Shown: in pieces, positions 9,171 to 16,515 of the stretch
Layout: each line of letters begins with the position of its first letter
Position numbering within the stretch: position 1 is the first letter of the stretch
Source: Catenulisporales bacterium
GTDB taxonomy: Bacteria; Actinomycetota; Actinomycetes; Streptomycetales; Catenulisporaceae
DNA: 43,574 bases
NCBI GenBank assembly: GCA_019510485.1
Contig: JAEKKI010000146.1
Location: 1 to 43,574 of the forward strand
Reading direction: 5' to 3'
The notes under the pieces: generated by a model
Databases searched by the model: none
Told to the model about the DNA's origin: nothing
The model's input: only the letters and a program-made list of their open reading frames with translations
Translations under genes and position numbers: made by a program

Positions 9171-9608
9171 ATGGTCACGGTCCGCGATGTGATGACCGAA
9201 GCGCCCAAGTCGGTGCTGGAATCGGACAATCTGGTGCACGTGGCCCGGGTGATGCGCGACGAGGACGTCGGCTGCGTGCCGGTGGTCGACGACGGCGGCG
9301 GGCTGCTGGGCATGCTCACCGACCGCGACCTGGTGGTGGAGGCGGTCGCGGCGAACGACGACCCGACCGTGCGGCAGGCCGGGGAGATGCTGCGCGGCGG
9401 TGTCCACACCGTCGAGGCCGACGCCTCGGTCGTCAACGCCGTGGAGACCATGGGGCGGCAGCGGGTGCGGCGGCTGCCGGTGGTCGCCGGCGGGAAGCTG
9501 GTCGGGATGGTGGGCTTGGCGGATTTGGCCAAGAATTTGCCCTCCGCCGCGGTGGGGGAGCTCATGGCCCTGATCACGAAGTCGGGTCACAAGGACCGAC
9601 TGCCGTAG
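9171..9608 (+). CDS. Two-CBS-domain protein
   Basis: 145 residues from ATG 9171, preceded by AGGAGG at 9161-9166. The protein is two CBS repeats and nothing else: 'VRDVMTEAPKSVLESDNLVH' with 'DVGCVPVVDDGGGLLGMLTD' and 'RDLV', then 'AGEMLRGGVHTVEADASVV' with 'RVRRLPVVAGGKLVGMVGLA' and 'DLA'. It resembles the hypoxic response protein 1 type of stand-alone CBS proteins, which bind adenine nucleotides and act as energy sensors. The partner is unknown. It is divergent from the MoxR operon and converges on the binding-protein gene through a strong shared hairpin. Confidence 0.9.
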   Translation: MVTVRDVMTEAPKSVLESDNLVHVARVMRDEDVGCVPVVDDGGGLLGMLTDRDLVVEAVAANDDPTVRQAGEMLRGGVHTVEADASVVNAVETMGRQRVRRLPVVAGGKLVGMVGLADLAKNLPSAAVGELMALITKSGHKDRLP

Positions 9609-9633
9609 GGCGGCCGGCGTCCGCCGGTGACGC

Positions 9634-9676
9634 GCGCGGATCGGCGGCGGTTCGTCAGACCGCCGCCGATCCGCGC
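9634..9676. terminator. 18-bp perfect stem-loop, bidirectional terminator between convergent genes
   Basis: Left arm 9634-9651 and right arm 9659-9676 are perfectly complementary over 18 bp with a 7-base loop (TCGTCAG). It sits 25 bases after the CBS gene stop and 7 bases before the last codon of the convergent binding-protein gene. It lacks a T-tract, as is common for actinobacterial terminators. The position strongly suggests termination for both genes. Confidence 0.8.
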
Positions 9677-9682
9677 CACGCG

Positions 9683-10600
9683 CTACGCCTTGCCCAACCC
9701 CACCGACGCCAGCCACTGCTTGGCCACGTCCGCGGTGTCCTTCTTCTGGGTGACGACCTGCTCCATCAGCGAGGTCAGGGTCGTGGTGTCGAGCTTGGCC
9801 GACACCGCGTTCAGGGCGTCCGCGCCGCCGGCCGGCAGGTTCTTCTTGGACACCAGCGGCACCACGTTCTGCACGCCGAACAGGCCCTTGTCGTCCTGCA
9901 GCACCACGAAGCCGTTGGTCTTGATCGCCGGCGTGGTGCTGTAGAGGTCGACGACGTCGGCGTCGCCGTGCTGGAGCGCCGAGACGGTCTGCGGGCCGGC
10001 GTTGTCCAGGGCCTTGAAGTCCTTGAATTCCAGGCCGTAGACGCTCTTCAGGCCCACCACCCCCTGCTGGCGGGTCTTGAACTCCGGAGCCGAGCCCAGA
10101 ACCAGGTCCTTGGCGACGGGTGCGAGGTCCGAGATGGCCTTCAGGTTGTCCTTCGTGGCCAGCGCCTGCGTCACCACCAGCGAGTCGTTGTCCTGGGCGG
10201 CGGCCGGCTGGAGGATCTCCAGGTTGCTCGGCAGCTTGCCGGCCACGGCCTGGTCCACACCGCTGGTCGTGGTCTCGGTCGAGGTCTTGTCCAGGTACGC
10301 CAGCAGCGCCCCGTTGTACTCCGGGACCACGGTGATGGCGTCGGACTTCAGCTGCTGGTAGAGCACATCACGCTGACCGATGTTGGGTTTGCGCTCCACC
10401 GAGATGCCCTTGGCCTCCAGTGCCTGCGCGTAGATCTCCATCAGCAGAACGTTCTCCGTGAACCCCGCCGAGCCGACGACGACCTTCGAACCGCTCTTGG
10501 AACTCGACGAACAGGCGCTGAGCGCGCCGGTCGCGGCCACCGCGAGCGCCAGCGTGGCGCCTATTACCCGGGCTTTAGACCCGTTCATACCAAAATGCAT
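9683..10600 (-). CDS. Glycine betaine/osmoprotectant-type ABC transporter substrate-binding lipoprotein (first paralogue)
   Basis: 305 residues from ATG 10600, with GGAGGGG seven bases upstream. An alternative ATG lies four codons later. A lipoprotein signal peptide ends in GALSAC (Cys at about residue 30). The mature part matches the OpuAC/OpuBC quaternary-amine fold: 'KVVVGSAGFTENVLLMEIYA', 'VLYQQLKSDAITVVPEYNGA', 'LLAYLDKT', 'GSAPEFKTRQQGVVGLKSVY' and a C-terminal 'ADVAKQWLASVGL'. It captures betaine-like compounds outside the membrane. It is clearly paralogous to the product at 11860-12771, but no permease follows it. It probably shares the transporter encoded upstream on the same strand. 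The exact ligand is not determinable. Confidence 0.85.
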   Translation of the reverse strand: MHFGMNGSKARVIGATLALAVAATGALSACSSSSKSGSKVVVGSAGFTENVLLMEIYAQALEAKGISVERKPNIGQRDVLYQQLKSDAITVVPEYNGALLAYLDKTSTETTTSGVDQAVAGKLPSNLEILQPAAAQDNDSLVVTQALATKDNLKAISDLAPVAKDLVLGSAPEFKTRQQGVVGLKSVYGLEFKDFKALDNAGPQTVSALQHGDADVVDLYSTTPAIKTNGFVVLQDDKGLFGVQNVVPLVSKKNLPAGGADALNAVSAKLDTTTLTSLMEQVVTQKKDTADVAKQWLASVGLGKA

Positions 10601-10685
10601 TTTGATCCCCTCCAGACATTAGGGCACGACGAACCTACTAACCCTCGCCGACACAGGCATGTTTCGCGATGTGTGATTCGAGACC

Positions 10686-10701
10686 GTTCCGTGATCGGAA
10701 C
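10686..10701. promoter_or_regulatory. Inverted repeat GTTCCG-TGAT-CGGAAC
   Basis: A perfect 6-bp inverted repeat with a 4-base spacer lies in the 130-bp gap downstream of the rhodanese gene and 85 bases upstream of the first binding-protein gene. It could be an operator for the binding-protein gene or a weak terminator of the rhodanese transcript. Nothing distinguishes the two. Confidence 0.35.
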
Positions 10702-10730
10702 ACCCGCGTTGACGTGGCATCCGGGGAACG

Positions 10731-11126
10731 TCACGGCACAGCCGGTCGCCCACCCGGTTCGGTCGGCAGCCCGGCGGCGGCCCAGGCCCGGAACCCGCCG
10801 ATGAGATCGGTGGCCCGGCGCAGGCCCAGCCGCTGGAGATCGCGGGCGGCGAGGCTGGAGGAGTAGCTCTCGTTGCAGAACAGGATGACGAGCGTGTCGG
10901 CGGTGATCCCCGGCAGCCGCCATTCGCTGTCCGGGGCCAGCCGCCATTCCAGGACGATGCGCTCGACGGGTACCGCGCCGGGGATCTCACCCTCGGCGGC
11001 CCGGTTCGCGTGCGGCCGGATGTCCACCAGCACCGCGCCCTCCTGCCGGAGCTTGTCCGCCTCCTGCGGCGTCACCCGCTCCAGGCCGGCGCGGGCCTCG
11101 TCGAGCAATGCGTCCACGGAGCTCAA
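10731..11126 (-). CDS. Rhodanese-like sulfurtransferase
   Basis: About 131 residues. I favour a TTG start at 11126-11124: it overlaps the stop of the dioxygenase gene as TTGA and lies six bases after GGAGGA. GTG at 11117 is the alternative. It is a single rhodanese domain: 'VTPQEADKLRQEGAVLVDIR' (substrate-side Asp), 'GEIPGAVPVERIVLEWRL', and the active-site loop 'ILFCNESYSSSLAARDL' with the catalytic Cys, then 'LIGGFRAWAAAGLPTEPG'. Such enzymes move sulfane sulfur to thiol or cyanide acceptors. Coupling to cysteine dioxygenase places it in cysteine/sulfur turnover. The loop is longer than the minimal CxxxxR/T type. Confidence 0.85.
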   Translation of the reverse strand: MSSVDALLDEARAGLERVTPQEADKLRQEGAVLVDIRPHANRAAEGEIPGAVPVERIVLEWRLAPDSEWRLPGITADTLVILFCNESYSSSLAARDLQRLGLRRATDLIGGFRAWAAAGLPTEPGGRPAVP

Positions 11127-11623
11127 ACGACTTCCTCCAGACTCGCGTACTCCCTCGTGGGGAGCAGCGGCGGTGAATAGGCGTGCACGGTCGCGGCCGG
11201 CAGCCGCCCCGCGTTGCGCACGACGTGCGCGCGGTCGCCGCCGAAGCCCAGCCCCTGGCCGGTGCGCAGCAGGCGCTTGCCGATCGGCGAGCCGGGATAG
11301 CGGTGCTCCTCCAGCACCTCGCCGGTCAGCACGGTGAGCGAGCCGGCCGCGCCGCCGTGGTCGTGCGGCCGGGTGCCCTGGCCGGGTAGCCAGGTGAGCA
11401 GCCAGACCTCCACCCCGCGGGTCAGCGCCAGGCGGGTCCACCAGCGCTGCGGCTCGGTGAAGCGGACCAGCGGCCGCAAGGTGGCGGCGTGCTCGTGGGC
11501 CAGGGCCCGGGTCAGCTCTCTGAGCTGGACCGGCGTCCACAACGGACGGTCGGGCTGGACGAGGTCTAGCAGGAAGTCGGCGGCGAGATCGAGTTCAGGC
11601 GCCGTGGCGACGGCCGATGTCAT
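11123..11623 (-). CDS. Cysteine dioxygenase-type cupin enzyme
   Basis: 166 residues from ATG 11623 with GGAG five bases upstream. The cupin iron site is plain: 'GQGTRPHDHGGAAGSLTVLT' holds the HxH pair, followed by 'GEVLEEHRY', and 'DRAHVVRNAG' carries the second-motif His. 'PAATVHAYSPPLLPTREY' is typical of bacterial cysteine dioxygenases. The reaction is O2-dependent oxidation of L-cysteine to cysteine sulfinate; related thiol dioxygenases use 3-mercaptopropionate. It is coupled to the rhodanese gene downstream. A cysteine-containing leader reading frame overlaps its 5' end in another frame, suggesting control by cysteine supply. Confidence 0.88.
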   Translation of the reverse strand: MTSAVATAPELDLAADFLLDLVQPDRPLWTPVQLRELTRALAHEHAATLRPLVRFTEPQRWWTRLALTRGVEVWLLTWLPGQGTRPHDHGGAAGSLTVLTGEVLEEHRYPGSPIGKRLLRTGQGLGFGGDRAHVVRNAGRLPAATVHAYSPPLLPTREYASLEEVV

Positions 11624-11744
11624 GGTGGCTCCGGGGTCCGGGATGTGTGGTCGGGACGGGGAAGACCATCGCCGTACACATGCAGGACGCCACGCGCAGC
11701 AGGTCGACCGGGCGGTCGGACCAGGCGAGCAGCGGAGCGGACAT
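11595..11744 (-). CDS. Candidate cysteine-responsive leader peptide (VDLLRVAS type)
   Basis: A 49-residue reading frame starts at ATG 11744-11742, in a different frame from the dioxygenase, and ends at TGA 11597-11595, inside it. Residues 11-23 read RPVDLLRVASCMC. Short peptides with the pattern R-VDLLRV-SA-C are widespread in actinobacteria just upstream of sulfur-metabolism genes and are regarded as putative attenuation leaders. Here two Cys codons (TGC, TGT) are separated by one codon. Ribosome progress through this pair could set translation of the overlapping dioxygenase start 29 bases before the leader stop. The frame is longer than the usual leader and has no strong ribosome-binding site. 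Confidence 0.6.
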   Translation of the reverse strand: MSAPLLAWSDRPVDLLRVASCMCTAMVFPVPTTHPGPRSHHDIGRRHGA

Positions 11745-11859
11745 GCCGGTGATGCTGGCACGGTGGCCGCGGCGGCGTCGGGACTGTTCAGGATCCGGGC
11801 AGGGGCCGTCTCACGGGGTATCGGATACCAGACGCCGAATGTCCATCATATGGACGGCC

Positions 11860-12771
11860 CTATCGCAGGCCGACCGACTTCAGCCACTGGTCGGCGACCA
11901 CATCGATGTCCTTCTTCTCGTTCCTCACCAAGGCCATCATCCCGGCCAGTGCGGCGGTGTCCAGCTTGGCCGACACCGCGTTCAGGGTTTGGACCGCGAC
12001 CGGTGTCATGCTCTCCCGGTAGGCCAGCGGTGTGACGTTCTGCGCGCTGAACACCTGCTCGGGATCGGTCAGGATCTTGAAGCCGTGGGAGACGATGTTC
12101 GGGTCGGTCGTGAACAGCGTCGCCACCTGGACCGAGCCGTCGGCCAGCGCCCTGACGGTGATCGGGCCCGCGGTGTCCAGCGAGGCGAAGTCCCTGAACT
12201 CCAGGCCGTACTTCTCCTTCAGGCCCGGCGGCCCCTGATACCGCGTCTTGAACTCCGGCGGTCCGCCGACGGTCATCGACGGCGCATAGGGAGTCAGATC
12301 GCTGATTGCCGCCAGCCGCTCCTTCGCCGCCGTCGCGGCGGTCACCACCAGAGCGTTCTTGTCCTCGGCCGGCGAGGAGTCGAGGATCTCCAGGGCCGAC
12401 GGCAGCTCGGCGCGCAGTGCGGCGTCGATCTCCGAGGTCGTCGTCGCCCGCGACCGCGCGTCCAGATAGGCCAGTAGCGCGCCGTTGTACTCCGGCAGCA
12501 CCGTGATGGAGCCGGATTGCACCTGCTGATACAGCACCTCGCGGCTGCCGACGTTGAACCGCGTGCCGACCTTCGCGCCCTTGGCACTCAGCGCCGAGGC
12601 GTAGATGTCTGCCAGCAGCACGTTCTCCGGAAAGTTCGCAGAGCCGACGGTGATCTGCCCCTTCTTCGGGCCCGGCGTCAGCGGATCGCCGTTTGCGCAG
12701 GCGCTCACGGCCACGGACAGGGTCAGAGCCAGTGCCGCGGCCGGCGGGAGGGCGCGGGCGGTCGTTCTCAT
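11860..12771 (-). CDS. Osmoprotectant ABC transporter substrate-binding lipoprotein (second paralogue)
   Basis: 303 residues from ATG 12771; GGAGGA lies six bases upstream. The lipoprotein signal ends AVSAC (Cys25). The same fold elements as the paralogue at 9683-10600 are visible in the same order: 'QITVGSANFPENVLLADIYA', 'VLYQQVQSGSITVLPEYNGA', 'LLAYLDAR', 'GGPPEFKTRYQGPPGLKEKY' and the C-terminal 'DIDVVADQWLKSVGLR'. It is 41 bases downstream of the second permease gene, so it is the cognate binding protein of this transporter. Betaine, choline, carnitine or a related compound is expected. Confidence 0.88.
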   Translation of the reverse strand: MRTTARALPPAAALALTLSVAVSACANGDPLTPGPKKGQITVGSANFPENVLLADIYASALSAKGAKVGTRFNVGSREVLYQQVQSGSITVLPEYNGALLAYLDARSRATTTSEIDAALRAELPSALEILDSSPAEDKNALVVTAATAAKERLAAISDLTPYAPSMTVGGPPEFKTRYQGPPGLKEKYGLEFRDFASLDTAGPITVRALADGSVQVATLFTTDPNIVSHGFKILTDPEQVFSAQNVTPLAYRESMTPVAVQTLNAVSAKLDTAALAGMMALVRNEKKDIDVVADQWLKSVGLR

Positions 12772-12812
12772 GGGTCGTCCTCCGTGCGTCGGCGGCCCCC
12801 CTGCCTGTCGTG

Positions 12813-13490
12813 TTATCCGGCCAGCTTCTTCGGTTGCAGCCCCGGCGATATGAATATTCGGCGCAGCAGGATGAAGAACAGCAGGTTGAGGATCGCGGCG
12901 ATGACGATCAGGACGGCGCCCCCGGCCACCTCGCCGTACTCGGTGGTGGCCAGCCCGTCGATGATGAAGCGCCCGAGCCCGCCGAACGAGGAGTACGCCG
13001 CGATGGCGGTGTTCGCGACCGCGTTCACCGCCGCGAACTGGAAACCGGTCAGGATCAGCGGCAGCGCCGCGGGCACCTCGGCCCGCCACAGCACCTGCCA
13101 TGGTCGCAGGCCCATGCCCTTGGCGGCGTCGGTGAGCTGCGGGTCGACGTTGCGCACGCCCTCGTAGGTGTTCAGCAGGATCGGGGGCACGGTCAGCGCC
13201 ACCAGCGGGATCATCACGGCCCTGAACTTCACGCCCATGACCACCACCAGCAGCACCACCAGACCAAGCGTCGGCAGCGCCCGCGCCACGTTCGCCAGCG
13301 ACGTCACCACCAGCCCGCCGCGCTTGGTGTGCCCGGTGAGCAGGCCCAGCGGGAAGGCGATCAGCGCCCCGATGAGCACCGCCTCCACGGAGTACTCGAA
13401 GTGCTCGACGAACCGGGTCGGGATGCCGTCGGAGCCGTGCCAGTTGGCGGACGTGGTCAGCCAACCCCATGCGTCGGTCAGGACGTTCAC
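12813..13490 (-). CDS. Osmoprotectant ABC transporter permease (second subunit)
   Basis: 225 residues. GTG 13490 overlaps the stop of the other permease as GTGA and follows GGAGG. Six transmembrane helices are expected, beginning around 'YSVEAVLIGALIAFPLGLL'. The transporter-ATPase coupling loop is 'GMGLRPWQVLWRAEVPAALP' with 'LILTGFQFA'. Other OpuBB-like features are 'NVARALPTLGLVVLL', 'ALTVPPILLNTYEGVRNVD' and 'AAYSSFGGLGRFI'. With the permease before it, it forms the heterodimeric channel for a quaternary-amine substrate. Confidence 0.92.
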   Translation of the reverse strand: MNVLTDAWGWLTTSANWHGSDGIPTRFVEHFEYSVEAVLIGALIAFPLGLLTGHTKRGGLVVTSLANVARALPTLGLVVLLVVVMGVKFRAVMIPLVALTVPPILLNTYEGVRNVDPQLTDAAKGMGLRPWQVLWRAEVPAALPLILTGFQFAAVNAVANTAIAAYSSFGGLGRFIIDGLATTEYGEVAGGAVLIVIAAILNLLFFILLRRIFISPGLQPKKLAG

Positions 13491-14128
13491 CGCGGCCTCC
13501 GCTTGTTCCAGGGGGTCAGGAGCCGCTGCGTGACGACCAGCAGCAGATCGCACGCCAGCGCCAGCAGGACGATCACGATGACGCCGGTGATCGCCAGGTC
13601 GGAGCGGCTCAGCTGGGCGGCGACGGTGAACAGGGCGCCGAAGGCGCCGACGCCGATGACGGTGCCGACGCTGACCATGCTGACGTTGCCGACGGTGGCG
13701 ATCCGCAGCCCGGCCATGATCGGCGGCACCGCCAGCGGCAGGTCCACGGCTACCAGGCGGCGGGCGCCGGTGTAGCCCATGGCCACGGCGGCCAGCCGGA
13801 CGTCCTCGGGGATGCCGCGTACGCCTTCGACGATGTTCGGCACGAGTGCCGCCAGGCTGTAGAGGGTCAGCGGGATGATGACCGTGGTCTGCGTCAGGCC
13901 GGTCGAAGGCACCAGCAGCACGAACAACGCGATCGACGGCAGCGAGTAGACCACGGTCAGTACCGCGACTATCGGCGGGTAGATCTTGGGGTACCGGACG
14001 CACAGCAGCGCCAGCGGCACGGCCGCGATGAGCCCGAAGAGGACTGACAGCAGCGCCATGGTGAGCTGTTGCTGGATCAGCGACCCGTAGGTCCCCAGAT
14101 AACTGGGGATGTGCGGGAACAGATTCAT
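13487..14128 (-). CDS. Osmoprotectant ABC transporter permease (first subunit)
   Basis: 213 residues from ATG 14128, coupled to the ATPase gene by ATGA. Transmembrane helices start with 'LTMALLSVLFGLIAAVPLAL'. The family landmarks are 'VYSLPSIALFVLLVPSTGL', 'LYSLAALVPNIVEGVRGIPE' and the coupling loop 'VAMGYTGARRLVAVDLPLAV' with 'PPIMAGLRIATV'. It resembles OpuBD/OpuCB-type permeases and pairs with the next gene product. Confidence 0.92.
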   Translation of the reverse strand: MNLFPHIPSYLGTYGSLIQQQLTMALLSVLFGLIAAVPLALLCVRYPKIYPPIVAVLTVVYSLPSIALFVLLVPSTGLTQTTVIIPLTLYSLAALVPNIVEGVRGIPEDVRLAAVAMGYTGARRLVAVDLPLAVPPIMAGLRIATVGNVSMVSVGTVIGVGAFGALFTVAAQLSRSDLAITGVIVIVLLALACDLLLVVTQRLLTPWNKRRPR

Positions 14129-15258
14129 CGGCCGTTCTCCGGAGTGCTCCCGTTCTGGGCCGCTCGGATCACCGGCACCAGATCCTCCACGGTGGCCACG
14201 CCGACGACGCGGCCTTCGGGGTCCACGCCCACGGCCCGGCTGGACGGTGACAGGACCGCGGAGTCCAAGGCCGCTCGCAGGGTGTCTCTGTCCACAGCGA
14301 AGGTGTGGCCGTAGGAGACCAGATCCCCGGCCGGAACCTTCTGCAGATCGCCGTCCGCCGGAACCCGCTGCTCGGGCAGCCAGCCGAGCGGTCTGCGCCC
14401 GGCGTCCACCACGAGCAGCCACGGCTGCTCGCTCTTGCGCGCCAACACCTCGGCCGGTGTCGTGTCCAGCGTGACGATGGGGTCTGTCCGCAGCGGCACT
14501 GTCTCGGACGGGAAGAAGGACAGCCGCCGCACGCCCCGGTCCGCGCCCAGGAAACCCTCGACGAACGCGTTCTTCGGACTCGCCAGCAGCTCGGTCGGCG
14601 TGTCGAACTGCTCCAGCACGCCGCCGGTGTTGAGCACCGCCACCTTGTCGCCGAGCAGGATCGCCTCGTCGATGTCGTGGGTGACGAACAGGATGGTCTT
14701 CTCCAGCTCGGACTGGATGCGCAGCAGTTCGGTCTGGAGATCCTTGCGCACCACCGGGTCCACGGCGCTGAACGGCTCGTCCATCAACAGCACCGGTGGG
14801 TCCGCCGCGAGCGCCCGTGCCACTCCCACGCGCTGCTGCTGTCCGCCGGACAGTTGGAAGGGATAGCGCTTGGCGTGCTCCTCGGCCAGGCCGACGGTCG
14901 CCAGCAGCTCCATCGCCCGCTCCCGGGCCCGGTCCTTGGACCAGCCGAGCAGCCGCGGCACGGTCATGACGTTCGCCAGGACCGTGCGGTGCGGGAAGAG
15001 CCCGGCGTTCTGGATCACGTAGCCGATGCCGCGCCGGAGCTCCGGCGCCGGCTTGGACCGGATGTCGACCCCGTCGATCAGGATGCTGCCACTGGTCGGG
15101 TCGATCATCCGGTTGACCATCCGCAGCAGCGTGGTTTTCCCGGACCCGGACGGCCCGACCAGTACCGTGATCCGGCCGCTGTCCGCTGTCAGGTCTGTGG
15201 CGGCGACCGCCACCGTCCCGTCCGCGTACGTCTTACCGACCTGCTGGAAGGAAATCAC
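14125..15258 (-). CDS. Osmoprotectant ABC transporter ATPase with CBS region (OpuA/ProV type)
   Basis: 377 residues. Walker A is GPSGSGKTT, the signature is LSGGQQQRVGVARALA, Walker B is PVLLMDEPFSAVD and the switch His is in FVTHDIDEA. The C-terminal ~120 residues hold CBS-like strands ('LLVVDAGRRPLGWLPEQRV', 'RAVGVDPEGRVVGVATVEDL'). In this family they sense ionic strength or cyclic nucleotides and gate transport. First gene of the transporter set (ATPase, permease, permease, binding protein), all coupled or closely spaced. Its promoter lies in the 126-bp gap shared with the divergent nitronate monooxygenase-like gene. Confidence 0.93.
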   Translation of the reverse strand: MISFQQVGKTYADGTVAVAATDLTADSGRITVLVGPSGSGKTTLLRMVNRMIDPTSGSILIDGVDIRSKPAPELRRGIGYVIQNAGLFPHRTVLANVMTVPRLLGWSKDRARERAMELLATVGLAEEHAKRYPFQLSGGQQQRVGVARALAADPPVLLMDEPFSAVDPVVRKDLQTELLRIQSELEKTILFVTHDIDEAILLGDKVAVLNTGGVLEQFDTPTELLASPKNAFVEGFLGADRGVRRLSFFPSETVPLRTDPIVTLDTTPAEVLARKSEQPWLLVVDAGRRPLGWLPEQRVPADGDLQKVPAGDLVSYGHTFAVDRDTLRAALDSAVLSPSSRAVGVDPEGRVVGVATVEDLVPVIRAAQNGSTPENGR

Positions 15259-15337
15259 CCCGAGAGCCTAGCCGCTCGGTATGACGACGGGGCGGCTTCC
15301 TCCCCGGTGGTGGCGGCTTCGTCCGGCTGCTCACTTC

Positions 15338-15357
15338 ACTAGAACCTGTTGCAGTTT
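15338..15357. promoter_or_regulatory. KstR-like operator upstream of the nitronate monooxygenase-like gene
   Basis: The sequence ACTAGAACCTGTTGCAGTTT contains TAGAACCTGTTGCA, an exact match to TNNAACNNGTTNNA. That is the recognition pattern described for the TetR-family sterol-catabolism repressor KstR in mycobacteria and rhodococci. It lies 28 bases before ATG 15385, where a repressor would block transcription. Sister sites are at 17974-17995 and 32382-32401. Confidence 0.6.
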
Positions 15358-15384
15358 CACGCTCGCGACCCTATGGTCCCCCTC

Positions 15385-16515
15385 ATGCGAACACCCCTGT
15401 CCACCGCCCTGGGCCTGGAGTTCCCGCTCTTCGCCTTCAGCCACTGCCGCGATGTCGTCGCCGCGGTCTCCCGCGCCGGCGGCCTGGGTGTCCTCGGCGC
15501 CGTGTACTTCACGCCCGAGGAGTTGGAGACCGAGCTCCGCTGGATCGACGAGCACGTCGACGGCAAACCGTATGGCGTCGACGTCGTCATGCCGGCCTCG
15601 GTCTCCACCTCCGTCTCCGAGGTCTCGGCGAAGGACTCCGCCCGGACCTCCATGGAGGAGACGCTCAAGTCCTACATCCCCGACCGCCACCGCGAGTTCG
15701 TCGAGGAGGTCCTCGACAAGTACGAAGTCCCCTCGCTGCCGCCGGACGCCGACCACAGCCACCAGCTCCTCGGCTGGACCGACGCCACCGCGCGCCCGCA
15801 GGTCGAGGTCGCGCTCGACCATCCCATCGCGCTGCTGGCCAGCGCGCTCGGCCCGCTCCCGGCGGACATCGTCGAGCTCGCCCACCGCAACGACGTCCGC
15901 ACCGCGGGCCTGGCGTCCTCCGCCCACCACGCGCGCAAGCAGGTCGAATCCGGGGTCGACATCATCGTCGCGCAGGGCACCGAGGCCGGCGGCCACACCG
16001 GCGAGATCTCCACCATGGTCCTGATCCCCGAGGTCGTCGACGCGGTCGGCGACACCCCGGTCCTGGCCGCCGGCGGCATCGGCGACGGCCGGCAGATGGC
16101 GGCGGCGATGGCCCTGGGCGCCCAGGGCGCCTGGACCGGCTCGATCTGGCTCACCGTTGCCGAGGCCGACACCGACCCGCGCGTGGTCCCCAAGCTCCTG
16201 GCGGCGTCCTCCCGCGACACCGTGCGCTCCCGCGCCCTGACCGGCAAGCCGGCCCGGCAGCTGCGCACCGACTGGACCGACGCGTGGGAGGGCGCGGATT
16301 CCCCCGGCCCGCTGCCGATGCCGCTCCAGTACATGCTCGTCTCCGAGGCCCACCGCCGTATCGCCCGCGCCGGCCGCACGGAGCTGATGGGCATGCCGGT
16401 CGGCCAGATCGTCGGGTCGATGCGGGACGTGCGCCCGGTCCGGGACGTCGTGTATCAGCTGATCGAGGAATACGCGGCGGCTGTTGAACGGCTGAACGCG
16501 ATCACCGAGGCCTGA
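15385..16515 (+). CDS. Nitronate monooxygenase / 2-nitropropane dioxygenase-like flavoprotein
   Basis: 376 residues from ATG 15385 (ATG 15373 is an in-frame alternative). It begins MRTPLSTALGLEFPLFAFSH. The TIM-barrel FMN-binding signatures are 'AGGLGVLGAVYFTPEELE', 'DIIVAQGTEAGGHTGEIST' (phosphate and flavin contacts) and 'TPVLAAGGIGDGRQMAAAMA' with 'LGAQGAWTGSIWL'. The family includes nitronate oxidases, but mycobacterial members next to sterol genes have no proven substrate. The KstR-like operator upstream suggests a role in steroid or lipid catabolism; this is inference. Confidence 0.85.
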   Translation: MRTPLSTALGLEFPLFAFSHCRDVVAAVSRAGGLGVLGAVYFTPEELETELRWIDEHVDGKPYGVDVVMPASVSTSVSEVSAKDSARTSMEETLKSYIPDRHREFVEEVLDKYEVPSLPPDADHSHQLLGWTDATARPQVEVALDHPIALLASALGPLPADIVELAHRNDVRTAGLASSAHHARKQVESGVDIIVAQGTEAGGHTGEISTMVLIPEVVDAVGDTPVLAAGGIGDGRQMAAAMALGAQGAWTGSIWLTVAEADTDPRVVPKLLAASSRDTVRSRALTGKPARQLRTDWTDAWEGADSPGPLPMPLQYMLVSEAHRRIARAGRTELMGMPVGQIVGSMRDVRPVRDVVYQLIEEYAAAVERLNAITEA

